A program made the translations under genes and the position numbers. Under the pieces are notes generated by a model. It did not search any database, was not told the origin of the DNA, and saw nothing but the letters and a program-made list of their open reading frames with translations. Source: a virus. Taken from it: a DNA stretch of 21,396 nucleotides. Below, in pieces: positions 7,227 through 13,918 of the stretch (position 1 is the first letter of the stretch; each line of letters opens with the position of its first letter). The DNA lies in the IMG/VR virus record IMGVR_UViG_3300010354_000817, positions 1-21,396 of that record; one strand, written 5' to 3'.

Positions 7227-7935
7227 TAATCAATTATCTCCTTCTAGATATATTCAACCAGGAGTAGTAACTTCGACTACTCGTCCGACAAATCCATTTC
7301 AGGGTCAAGCAATTTATGAAACTGATACTAACAGAATGTATATATGGAGTGGTTCTGCCTGGGTTATACCTAATCAAACTACACAGAATTTAGATGGCTT
7401 GGAATTAGTTCGACCTACTAGCGTTACAAATGGTTCAATTAATTCTACTGGCTCAATTGCAGTAAACTCTTCAATAACCTCACTAACTGTAGTTGGCGCA
7501 TTTAGTTCGACATATGATAATTATAGGATTTTGTGGAGCGGTTCTACTATGACTTCATCAAGTGGCGATTCTCAACTTAACTTTCAGTTTGGTCCATCAA
7601 GTGTTTCAAATTACAACACAGCTTATTATAGTATTTTAATTTATTCTAATGGATCAACAAATTTAACAGCTAGTCAAAGTAATGCTGGACAGTTTTCTTG
7701 GATGGGTGGTGGTTCTACTGGAAGTGGATTATTTCAGATGGATCTTTATGGACCAAACCTAGCGGTTCACAGTAGGATGCAAAGTTCTGCCTACAATAGC
7801 TGGAATGATGTTTATTTTGGTGGAGTATCAGGAGTTCATAAGGCATCAAATCAATATACAGATTTCACCATTAACGTAACTGGTACTGGAACTATAAGTG
7901 GAGGAACTCTTTGTATCTATGGGTTTAGGAAATAA
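7216..7935 (+). CDS. Tail fibre protein, 'PGV-TSTTRP' N-terminus, version 1
   Basis: A 239-residue protein. The ATG at 7216 is chosen because GAGGAG lies about 10 bases upstream and because an in-frame ATG at 7180 lies deep within the 54-codon gene. Residues 12-50 contain YIQPGVVTSTTRP, then GQAIYETDTNRMYIWSGSAWV, an N-terminal module that recurs in the next gene and is common in short phage fibres. Residues about 80-239 form a beta-rich tip domain with YDNYRILWSGSTMT, LNFQFGPSSVSNY and a final LCIYGFRK. This matches a widespread class of small adhesin tips, often found beside assembly proteins. Receptor binding is inferred. Confidence 0.75.
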   Translation: MPISNQLSPSRYIQPGVVTSTTRPTNPFQGQAIYETDTNRMYIWSGSAWVIPNQTTQNLDGLELVRPTSVTNGSINSTGSIAVNSSITSLTVVGAFSSTYDNYRILWSGSTMTSSSGDSQLNFQFGPSSVSNYNTAYYSILIYSNGSTNLTASQSNAGQFSWMGGGSTGSGLFQMDLYGPNLAVHSRMQSSAYNSWNDVYFGGVSGVHKASNQYTDFTINVTGTGTISGGTLCIYGFRK

Positions 7936-7938
7936 CAT

Positions 7939-8535
7939 ATGAGTATATCTTCTAAAGCAGCAGGTTTTAAGCCAGGAGTATGTACAAGTACAACGCGACC
8001 ATCTGCACCTTATGAAGGGCAGATGATATACGAAACTGATACTGATAGAATTTTAGTGTATAACGGTTCATCTTGGGTCTTGGAAAAGAGCATAGGATCA
8101 TATTCAACAACAAACGTAACAACATATCCAAACTTTCTTGTATATCTATCAGGTGGCAATGGAGCGGCTACCAATGATACTTACATTGGATACAATAGTG
8201 CACTTTATGACGATACATCGTCTGTATCAAGTGGTGTTTTTACCGTTCCAGCAGGGCAAGCTGGTGTGTATATGTTTAATGCAGCAGCTAATTGTTACAA
8301 TATTGGAACAAGTGGTTATTTTAGAATAATGATAGTTACTTCTGGAAGTAGTGGTTTGGACATAAATGGTTCTCAAACCCCAGCACAAGGTTCAACAGAC
8401 GTCTTCTCTATTGCGTCGGCATTGGTAAAACTTGCTGTCGGAGATACAGTAAGGGTTAGGTGGAAAGTTCCAGCAACCGGAAACTATTCAGCTGGTATTA
8501 CTTATAACAACTTTTCAGGCTGCAGGATAGCCTAG
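7939..8535 (+). CDS. Tail fibre protein, 'PGV-TSTTRP' N-terminus with C1q-like tip
   Basis: A 198-residue protein starting 4 bases after the previous stop. Residues 10-50 (FKPGVCTSTTRPSAPYEGQMIYETD..., then VYNGSSWVLE) match the N-terminal module of the preceding protein, so the two probably attach at the same kind of site. Residues about 65-198 have the strand order of a C1q or TNF-like jelly roll: GVFTVPAGQAGVYMFNAAANC, FRIMIVTSG, SIASALVKLAVGDTVRVRW and a terminal FSGCRIA. That fold forms trimers and is a frequent phage tip domain for sugar or protein ligands. The fold call is by pattern and is moderate. An untranslated gap of 47 bases with promoter-like sequence follows. Confidence 0.75.
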   Translation: MSISSKAAGFKPGVCTSTTRPSAPYEGQMIYETDTDRILVYNGSSWVLEKSIGSYSTTNVTTYPNFLVYLSGGNGAATNDTYIGYNSALYDDTSSVSSGVFTVPAGQAGVYMFNAAANCYNIGTSGYFRIMIVTSGSSGLDINGSQTPAQGSTDVFSIASALVKLAVGDTVRVRWKVPATGNYSAGITYNNFSGCRIA

Positions 8536-8550
8536 ATTACACTAAAATAG

Positions 8551-8570
8551 ATTACTATTGTATATAAAAA
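8551..8570 (+). promoter_or_regulatory. Possible late promoter before gene 8583
   Basis: ATTACTATTG followed by TATATAAAAA forms an AT-rich promoter-like stretch in one of the few intergenic gaps. AGATTAC is directly repeated at 8534-8540 and 8549-8555. A ribosome binding site GGAG follows at 8572-8575. Support is by sequence resemblance only. Confidence 0.3.
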
Positions 8571-8582
8571 TGGAGTTTAAAA

Positions 8583-8786
8583 ATGGCCAGAAAAAGATTC
8601 GATACAGCACCAGAGTTTAAAATATACGAAGACTCTGTAGTATTTCAGCAAATAGCTGGATCTTCTTCTGCTATACTCGAAGTAAAAAATTCAAGCAGCT
8701 CTACTATTATGCAAATAAACTCTTCTGGAGAAATACTAGGTAGAGCTAGAGATACAGAGATTCGATTCTTTATGGAGGTCATTTAA
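8583..8786 (+). CDS. Short fibre-like protein of 67 residues
   Basis: A small gene with GGAG 8 bases upstream of its ATG and a stop that abuts the ATG of the next gene. The basic opening MARKRFDTAP leads into alternating strands (FKIYEDSVVFQQIAG, AILEVKNSSSSTIMQIN, SGEILG) and an acidic and aromatic end, RFFMEVI. The middle resembles the repeating strand unit of fibre shafts, where a short 'LEVKNSSG..MxIxSxGxIxG' pattern is common. It may be a very short fibre subunit or a remnant of a larger fibre. No separate function can be named. Confidence 0.6.
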   Translation: MARKRFDTAPEFKIYEDSVVFQQIAGSSSAILEVKNSSSSTIMQINSSGEILGRARDTEIRFFMEVI

Positions 8787-9140
8787 ATGGCAATTACGCA
8801 AAAACGTCTTGCTGGTCCAAGTATGTTAACGGCATCAACTGCTACATACTATACTGTTCCAAGCGGTACTACAACTATTGTTAAACAAATTATTTTAACA
8901 AACACAACAGCATCAGCTAAAACAGTAACAGTAAGATTATTGCCTTCTGGCGTTAATGAAACAGCTACTCCAAACTGGGTGGACATCATCAGTGCGATGA
9001 CTCTCGCTGCAAATGAGACAATGGCTTTTAACTGCTCTATGGTCATGAATTATACTGGTGGAGCTGGCGATCAAATTAAAGCATTAGCCAGTGCAGCTGG
9101 CGCTGTTAATATGGCAGTTTTTGGAATAGAAGAGGCTTAA
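8787..9140 (+). CDS. Small beta-sandwich tail accessory protein, copy 2
   Basis: A 117-residue protein directly abutting the previous gene. It is a clear paralogue of the protein at 5705: KRLAGPSMLTAS near the start, IVKQIILTNTTASAKTVTVRL in the middle, MTLAANETMAFNCSMVM later, and a hydrophobic terminal strand MAVFGIEEA. Copy 2 has a five-residue longer loop and different charge, so the duplication is old. Both copies stand beside adhesin genes, consistent with a small domain that trims or caps fibres. The DNA is a little less AT-rich than its neighbours. Confidence 0.65.
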   Translation: MAITQKRLAGPSMLTASTATYYTVPSGTTTIVKQIILTNTTASAKTVTVRLLPSGVNETATPNWVDIISAMTLAANETMAFNCSMVMNYTGGAGDQIKALASAAGAVNMAVFGIEEA

Positions 9141-9142
9141 TA

Positions 9143-9850
9143 ATGGCTGGCGTAGTCCGTTACGGTGCACCTAGTGCAATGCAATCATTTATTGATTCAC
9201 CTGACCCTGTTTATGGAACAGGTATGGACGGAGACGCTACATTAGATGGAACTACAACCGTATTAAGTATGGTCCCATCTTCTTCAGTTTATTCTATGAC
9301 AAGAGATATGTATTTTAATAATCTTACAATAAATGCTAACGTAAGATTAGCGCCTAATGGCTATAGAATTTTTGTTAAAAATGTATTAACATTAAATAGT
9401 GGATCAACAATAGGATTCACAACAGGGTATTCAACCGCTGGATCAATACAACAAGGTGGAGCAGCTACTACTGCTGTTACACACTCTTTAGGCGGTAGTG
9501 CCACAGGGTATTCAGCAACAGCCCCAACAGATGCTTTGGGTGGAACAAATTGGTGGAAAGTGCCACGTCAAGCTATTCTAGGATACTCAATTACTGCTTC
9601 TGGAGGACCAACATTTTTGAGAGGTGGTGCTGGTGGATCTGGACAAGATGGTGGTGGAATAGTTATTTTGGCGGCTAGGTACATATCTAGTCCAACCTCC
9701 GGAACTGCCTACATTAAAGCTCCAGCAACGGCACCTGCTGGTGGTGGAGTAATATTAATTGTATCTTCATCAGCTGGTCTTCCGTCGTCTATTTCTACAG
9801 ATGTCACTGGACAAAATGCCGGAACATATAATTATATGCAGTTGGTTTAA
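9143..9850 (+). CDS. Glycine-rich tail protein, short paralogue
   Basis: A 235-residue protein. Residues about 20-90 contain VYGTGMDGDATLDGTT, then TRDMYFNNLTI and YRIFVKNVLTLNSGSTIG, a beta-helix-like entry that the next gene repeats almost block for block. Residues about 155-205 are glycine-rich (FLRGGAGGSGQDGGGIVILAARYI, APAGGGVILIVSSS), which resembles polyglycine II segments known from some phage adhesins. The end is GTYNYMQLV. Without the next gene it would look like a plain small tail protein, but alignment by eye shows it is the uninterrupted form of the large histidine-rich protein. Function is likely adhesion or virion surface decoration. Confidence 0.7.
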   Translation: MAGVVRYGAPSAMQSFIDSPDPVYGTGMDGDATLDGTTTVLSMVPSSSVYSMTRDMYFNNLTINANVRLAPNGYRIFVKNVLTLNSGSTIGFTTGYSTAGSIQQGGAATTAVTHSLGGSATGYSATAPTDALGGTNWWKVPRQAILGYSITASGGPTFLRGGAGGSGQDGGGIVILAARYISSPTSGTAYIKAPATAPAGGGVILIVSSSAGLPSSISTDVTGQNAGTYNYMQLV

Positions 9851-9852
9851 TT

Positions 9853-11505
9853 ATGGCAGCAATAGAAAGAATTGGCGCAACACCAAATTATTATGATACT
9901 TCTCAAAGACAAAGAATAGGTAATGACTCTGTTTATGGCCCAGGGTCAGATGGCACTGTAACAATAAGCGGTACAATCACCTTAACTAGAGACATGTATT
10001 ATGATAACTTGACCATTCCTTTAGGAAATGTTCTTTTAACTAACGGTTTTAGAGTTTTTGTTAAGAATACTTTAACATTAAATGGAGTAATTGGAATTGG
10101 TTCTGTTTCTGGTAATTCAAACGGCAGTTCTAATGGTACGATTGGGGAATCAGCAAGCGTAATTTCTAATGGAACAGTTTCTGGTCAGTCAACATCTACA
10201 TCTATAACATATAGAGCTGGCGGAACAGGGGGCGGTTCTACAGCTGGCTCAAGTACTTCAATACCTACAAATATTTTATATGCGTTAGATATCGCAACAG
10301 GAGGTCTAGTAATAGATTCTACTGGAACAGTACAAAAAATAGCAGGTGGAGTAGCGGGAACTACAGGTAGTACAGGTACTACAACTCCAGCTTATACTAA
10401 TAATGATTCTTGGCCTGGAAAAGCTGGTGCATCAGGAAGTGCTGGAGGCGCAGGAAGTTCTCCAACGCACGCTAACGCAGCATATCCACAGGCTGGTGGT
10501 AGAGGTCAAACTGGTAACCCAGCCTCTCCAGGAACTGCTACGGGAGCTAATCCTGGCACTGGTGGAGCTGGTGGAGCTGGTGGAGCTGGCGGTGGAGTTG
10601 TCGTTATAGCTGCAAAAGTAATTGCTGGCACTGGCACTGTAATGAGCTTAGGTAGGAGTGGATCCTCTGGATCCGCAGGGTCGACAGGAACTGGTGGAAC
10701 TCAAGGTTCTAACGGCAATGCTGGTGCCGCTGGAGTGCAAGAAACTCATAATAACCCAGCATCCCATCATCACCATTCTAATCCAGCAACTCACCATGGA
10801 GCTTATCATACACACTATCCATTTCATACTGTCTGGAATGCTAACTATGGAGGCCTTCATCATGGTGCTGTTTCGCCACAAGTGCATCTTTTTCATAGAG
10901 CTTCAAGAATTCATGGCCACATAGTAGAAGGCACTGGGCATACTGGCTTTCCCCACCACGCCTTTGGTTATCATAATCCACATCACGATGGTCCTCATGG
11001 ACATGTCGCTCATGGATCACATGATCATGGTACTTACATTCATCACTATCCAGTAGCAGGTCATGCTGGACCACATCACTATCATCACCACCATGGTAAT
11101 TATGATGGCAGCTATCATTATGCAAATCTAACTGGAGGAAATGGTCCACATGGTGCTGTTTCACTTCATAACGAAAACCATTCAGCTCCAGCACACTCCC
11201 ATAGACCAGCAGCTCACCACAATAATCCAGATACCGCAACACACCATAATAATCCAGCTACGGTATATCCAGGAGGAACAGCTGGTGCCGGCGGAGTAAA
11301 TAACGGAACCAATACTGGAGCTGGAGCCCCAGCTGTAACAGGAGGGTCTGGTAAAAGAGGTGGTGCTGGTGGAGGTGGAGGTATTATATTGATAACAGAC
11401 ACTACACCATCAGGAATTTCATACGATGTGAGAAAAGGCTTAACCGAAGATTCAGATAACTATTCCGGATCTAATGGATACACTTATGTTATACTTAACG
11501 CATAA
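9853..11505 (+). CDS. Glycine- and histidine-rich tail protein, long paralogue
   Basis: A 550-residue protein that shares its ends with the preceding gene: VYGPGSDGTVTISGTITLTRDMYYDNLTI and FRVFVKNTLTLNGVIGIG near the start, GGGGIILITDTTPSG and a final YTYVILNA at the end. Between them lie a Gly, Ser and Thr rich part with a GGAGGAGGAGGG run (about 237-248), and then a segment (299-465) with 46 His in 167 residues, including HHHH, HYHHHH, HTH, HGH, HDH and HSH. Similar HxH motifs bind iron in the needle of the T4 long fibre, so metal binding is a natural inference, though this segment is far denser in His and is not clearly a beta needle. It directly precedes a cassette with two iron enzymes. 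Confidence 0.75.
   Translation: MAAIERIGATPNYYDTSQRQRIGNDSVYGPGSDGTVTISGTITLTRDMYYDNLTIPLGNVLLTNGFRVFVKNTLTLNGVIGIGSVSGNSNGSSNGTIGESASVISNGTVSGQSTSTSITYRAGGTGGGSTAGSSTSIPTNILYALDIATGGLVIDSTGTVQKIAGGVAGTTGSTGTTTPAYTNNDSWPGKAGASGSAGGAGSSPTHANAAYPQAGGRGQTGNPASPGTATGANPGTGGAGGAGGAGGGVVVIAAKVIAGTGTVMSLGRSGSSGSAGSTGTGGTQGSNGNAGAAGVQETHNNPASHHHHSNPATHHGAYHTHYPFHTVWNANYGGLHHGAVSPQVHLFHRASRIHGHIVEGTGHTGFPHHAFGYHNPHHDGPHGHVAHGSHDHGTYIHHYPVAGHAGPHHYHHHHGNYDGSYHYANLTGGNGPHGAVSLHNENHSAPAHSHRPAAHHNNPDTATHHNNPATVYPGGTAGAGGVNNGTNTGAGAPAVTGGSGKRGGAGGGGGIILITDTTPSGISYDVRKGLTEDSDNYSGSNGYTYVILNA
10561..10587 (+). repeat. Three perfect 9-bp tandem repeats
   Basis: GGTGGAGCT is present three times in a row with no mismatch, encoding Gly-Gly-Ala steps just before the histidine-rich segment. 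Copies can be gained or lost in frame, which could change the length of a glycine-rich spacer. Confidence 0.85.
10747..11247 (+). other. Histidine-rich segment of the tail protein
   Basis: Codons 299-465 of the long glycine-rich protein include 46 His. The borders are marked by related motifs: HNNPASHHHH and SNPATHH at the left, AAHHNNPD and THHNNPAT at the right. In between, tyrosine, glycine, proline and alanine are common and charged residues are scarce. Both CAT and CAC codons are used, so the segment is not the product of simple trinucleotide slippage. Confidence 0.85.
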
Positions 11506-11518
11506 ATAGGAGATTATA

Positions 11519-11758
11519 ATGGAATTTACAAGCATTACAAAAGAACAAAAAATAGCAAAAATGAATGACACCAAAATAAGAATGGAAATGGAACTTTATG
11601 ATAGAGTCCTAGAAGTAGGCCTCGATCCAGATAGTTTTGTTTTAGAAACATGCGAACTTCCAGATGATGTTGCGCTATCTTTTCCTTGGAAGAGAATTAT
11701 GGAAATTAGAGATGGTATGGCGCTTATTAAGACAAAGTTAGAGCAACTTCAGTCATAA
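11519..11758 (+). CDS. Unknown 79-residue helical protein
   Basis: A short gene with a good AGGAG about 6 bases before its ATG. The sequence opens MEFTSITKEQKIAKMNDTKIRMEMELYDRV and closes with MEIRDGMALIKTKLEQLQS. Both ends look strongly helical, with a short acidic loop ETCELPDD between. There is no Cys pair or HxD motif and no membrane segment. It follows the histidine-rich fibre gene, and its stop abuts the next ATG. A small helical protein right after a fibre could be an assembly helper, but I do not recognise the family. Confidence 0.6.
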   Translation: MEFTSITKEQKIAKMNDTKIRMEMELYDRVLEVGLDPDSFVLETCELPDDVALSFPWKRIMEIRDGMALIKTKLEQLQS

Positions 11759-12181
11759 ATGTCAAGAGTTCTGTATGTTCCGAATGAGTCTTTTATGACT
11801 CAAGATATATTGGATGAAGCAAGTAAATCAGCCATCCAAATCCAAATAGGTGACTCCATGCATACAGAGAATCTTGCTTTTGATAGAAATAAGATAAATA
11901 TAGTTAACATTGAAAAACAAGATAATTTTAATTATATAAAAAAAATAATAAAAAATTTTAATCAAAATATATCTTATAAAAGTGGAAAATATAATTTTAA
12001 TAAAACTATTAAATGTAAAATATATAAAGATAATTACCTTAATTATATTAATCCAAAAATATGTGAAAAAAATTTTGTATCATTTATATTTAAATGTGAA
12101 GAAGTAGGGAATTATCAATTTAATATTGAGTTTGAAGATTCAGTATTATTAAATGGAGATTTTGAAGTTTATGAATTGTAA
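11759..12181 (+). CDS. Unknown very AT-rich 140-residue protein
   Basis: The gene starts at the base after the previous stop and overlaps the following oxygenase gene by 11 bases. The N-terminus (MSRVLYVPNESFMTQDILDEAS) looks like an ordinary folded strand-helix start. The centre is dominated by Asn, Lys, Ile and Tyr, and the end (FIFKCEEVGNYQFNIEFED, then LNGDFEVYEL) looks like a beta-sandwich edge. Base composition is extreme: only 5 of 60 bases in 11941-12000 are G or C. No family is recognised. It could be a recently acquired gene or one under weak coding constraint; the tight joins to both neighbours argue it is translated. Confidence 0.5.
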   Translation: MSRVLYVPNESFMTQDILDEASKSAIQIQIGDSMHTENLAFDRNKINIVNIEKQDNFNYIKKIIKNFNQNISYKSGKYNFNKTIKCKIYKDNYLNYINPKICEKNFVSFIFKCEEVGNYQFNIEFEDSVLLNGDFEVYEL

Positions 12182-12743
12182 TGAACCAATTATTGGCGTT
12201 CACGTATATGACGATGTTTTTGATGCAACTAATTTTATTGCACAACTAGAAGAAGACTGCAAAGACGAATGGGGACCATTATCTTGGCATGAGTCAAGAG
12301 TTGGCGAAGGTTTTTATAGTGAATACAGATCATCTAGAGAATGTAGTCTTATTGAAATAATGAAACCTTATCCAAGAATTAAAATTAGTGAATACTTTTA
12401 CGACGATCTTTATGACAAAATATATCCGTGTCTTCAAAATTATATAATGTCATATTCACTGCCAAGAATAGCTCATGAGCCTTTTGTTGTTCTTAAATAT
12501 ATGAATGGTGGAAATTATAGAACTCACTCTGATTTTGGTCCAGATAATGGCAGAATGTTTAGCATGGTAGCGTTTCTGGATAATACAAGTACCGGTGGCA
12601 GTCTAGAGTTCCCTTACTTTGATCTTCAGGTTGAAGCAAAACCAAAAAGAGTTGTGGTTTTTCCAGCTAATTTTCCATATTCACATATAGCTCATTCAGT
12701 TGATGATGGCGTTAAATATTCTTTGGTATCTTGGTTTAAATAA
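12171..12743 (+). CDS. 2-oxoglutarate/Fe(II) oxygenase, copy 1
   Basis: A 190-residue protein of the prolyl-4-hydroxylase-like 2OG/Fe(II) dioxygenase family. The iron triad is visible: H119 and D121 in YRTHSDFG and H175 in HIAHSV, with K182 in GVKYSLVSWF in the place used to bind the 2OG carboxylate. Strands around VVLKYMNGGNY, FSMVAFLDN, GGSLEFPYFD and KRVVVFPANFPYSH complete the double-stranded beta helix core. Such enzymes hydroxylate a protein side chain or small molecule. I take the ATG at 12171; an in-frame ATG at 12153 adds six residues but lacks a binding site. The gene overlaps the unknown protein before it and lies in the block behind the fibre genes. The substrate is unknown; tail proteins made from the same transcript are candidates. 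Confidence 0.88.
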   Translation: MNCNEPIIGVHVYDDVFDATNFIAQLEEDCKDEWGPLSWHESRVGEGFYSEYRSSRECSLIEIMKPYPRIKISEYFYDDLYDKIYPCLQNYIMSYSLPRIAHEPFVVLKYMNGGNYRTHSDFGPDNGRMFSMVAFLDNTSTGGSLEFPYFDLQVEAKPKRVVVFPANFPYSHIAHSVDDGVKYSLVSWFK

Positions 12744-12749
12744 GGAGGG
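12742..12749 (+). promoter_or_regulatory. Ribosome binding site fixing the start of gene 12754
   Basis: AAGGAGGG lies 4 bases before the ATG at 12754 and overlaps the stop codon of the oxygenase gene. It settles the start against in-frame upstream ATGs at 12700-12708, which lie within the oxygenase coding region. Confidence 0.75.
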
Positions 12750-12753
12750 AATC

Positions 12754-12939
12754 ATGGAACCAGAAAATTTAGAATTAAATATAGACGAAGATAGTGAGAT
12801 AGCTCAGCCACTGTATCTTCTTTCTTGGGCTAAAAAAACAGTTGATAACAATACAACGCAAGGACTTTTTGCTGGATGTAGAGCATTTGATCAACTTGGA
12901 CTATGGATAAATCCTGCTATAATAGAAGAAGAAGAATAG
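12754..12939 (+). CDS. Small acidic protein of 61 residues
   Basis: A short gene with a strong binding site. The protein is acidic at both ends (MEPENLELNIDEDSEI and a final EEEE) and has one compact centre, PLYLLSWAKKTVDNN...GLFAGCRAFDQLGLW, which could form two short helices with a single Cys. I do not recognise the family. Acidic small proteins between enzyme genes may act as adaptors or carriers, but the Ser expected for an acyl or peptidyl carrier motif is not evident. Its constant spacing to both neighbours fits a cassette operon. Confidence 0.6.
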   Translation: MEPENLELNIDEDSEIAQPLYLLSWAKKTVDNNTTQGLFAGCRAFDQLGLWINPAIIEEEE

Positions 12940-12955
12940 TTAAAAGGAAAAAAAG

Positions 12956-13186
12956 ATGTTAGCCTATAATAAACAAAAGCACTTAGATCATTTAAAGGAA
13001 AGAATATCTTTAATGTCTATTTCTGCTGGATTAGATTATGATTATATAGATATTAATAACTACAAGGAAATAAGAGATAACCTTAATTTAATGTTGGTAC
13101 CACCAGAGTTGTTTAGAAAAAAAGTTGAGTTAAGAGCAATTATGTATAGTTACTTTTTAGCAAATGGAGAAGTTAACAATGGCTGA
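12956..13186 (+). CDS. Unknown 76-residue helical protein
   Basis: The ATG follows an A-rich AAAAGG leader and the gene overlaps the next by 8 bases. The protein is mostly helical: YNKQKHLDHLKERISLMS, then a Tyr and Asp loop (YDYIDINNY) and a second helix pair (EIRDNLNLML, FRKKVELRAIMYSYFL). The final codons contain the GGAGAAG that serves the next gene. No catalytic motif is visible. It could be a structural helper of the neighbouring enzymes. No family is recognised. Confidence 0.55.
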   Translation: MLAYNKQKHLDHLKERISLMSISAGLDYDYIDINNYKEIRDNLNLMLVPPELFRKKVELRAIMYSYFLANGEVNNG

Positions 13187-13910
13187 CAATACTAGTACAA
13201 ATGAAGCAACATCATTAGTCGCAACAAGAATAGGTTTAGAAGTTAGTAAATGGACTGGACTTTGTGACTCTAGTGATCCATTGTTTAAGTCCGATCAAGA
13301 TTTATTAAATTTTTGTGCATCAGCATATTCAGAATGGCAAAGTTTAAATTATAGTGATAGAATTCTTCAAGGTGGAGATGAGTTTTATTCAACCGCATTA
13401 ATGGGTACTGAAGGTGGAGAAGCATTTCTTCCAGTAATAAAATTAGGTTTATTAATAAATCAATTATTTTTCCGTTTAGTAAAACCGCAAAACAGTTTAG
13501 TAGTTCATGGTCCTGGAATTATAGCTCAAGCCAGTTTATTCTCAGAGAATGTGTATGTTCCGCACAATATCCATGTTTACTTGGCTGAAAAATATTTAGA
13601 CACATCTGAACTTAATAATGTTAGTATGATTGACTATTCTGATATTTACAATCAAACCAATAACTATGACTTTGTATGCATAATTATGGGGGCAGCTTCA
13701 GATAGAGAAATGTTAAAAGCTATAATGGATAGTATTAATCCTGGTGGAATTCTAGTTTTATCTGGATCTTCTAATGGTGGAGAGCTCTATATGAATTTAG
13801 AACAATCATACGCTTACCAAATTCATCAAGAGATAATAAATAGAGGAGATTTTAGTTTGTATAATATACCAAACTTCATGGCGCAAACAATTTGTATAAA
13901 GAATGGTTAA
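13179..13910 (+). CDS. Methyltransferase-like Rossmann-fold protein
   Basis: A 243-residue protein. The ATG at 13179 is chosen over one at 13164 because GGAGAAG lies 5 bases upstream. The C-terminal two thirds look like a class I SAM-dependent methyltransferase: a strand and loop SLVVHGPGI (106-114) at motif I, YDFVCII (163-169) for motif IV and INPGGILVLS (186-195) for motif V. Motif I is degenerate (HGPGI in place of the usual GxGxG), so SAM binding is uncertain, and an inactive or altered form is possible. The first 100 residues are an unfamiliar helical cap that may shape the substrate pocket. Placed immediately before the halogenase, it could methylate the same target. Function is inferred. 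Confidence 0.6.
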   Translation: MADNTSTNEATSLVATRIGLEVSKWTGLCDSSDPLFKSDQDLLNFCASAYSEWQSLNYSDRILQGGDEFYSTALMGTEGGEAFLPVIKLGLLINQLFFRLVKPQNSLVVHGPGIIAQASLFSENVYVPHNIHVYLAEKYLDTSELNNVSMIDYSDIYNQTNNYDFVCIIMGAASDREMLKAIMDSINPGGILVLSGSSNGGELYMNLEQSYAYQIHQEIINRGDFSLYNIPNFMAQTICIKNG

Positions 13911-13918
13911 CTATACTT

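Noticed and set aside
10658-10924. 88-codon + strand frame overlapping the histidine-rich gene
   Set aside because: A shadow of the main frame with no binding site and no neighbour coupling.
10841-11242. 133-codon open frame on the minus strand opposite the histidine-rich segment
   Set aside because: Its His, Asp and Leu rich product follows from reading CAT and CAC repeats backwards. The + strand frame is continuous with a gene whose two ends are recognisable.
11501-11508. CATAAATA, close to the T4 late promoter TATAAATA
   Set aside because: It overlaps the stop codon of the histidine-rich gene, differs from consensus at the first base, and such sequences are expected by chance in AT-rich DNA.
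13892-13918. TTG start extending the halogenase by nine residues
   Set aside because: It has no ribosome binding site and would overlap the preceding gene; the ATG at 13919 sets the FAD motif at the usual distance from the N-terminus.
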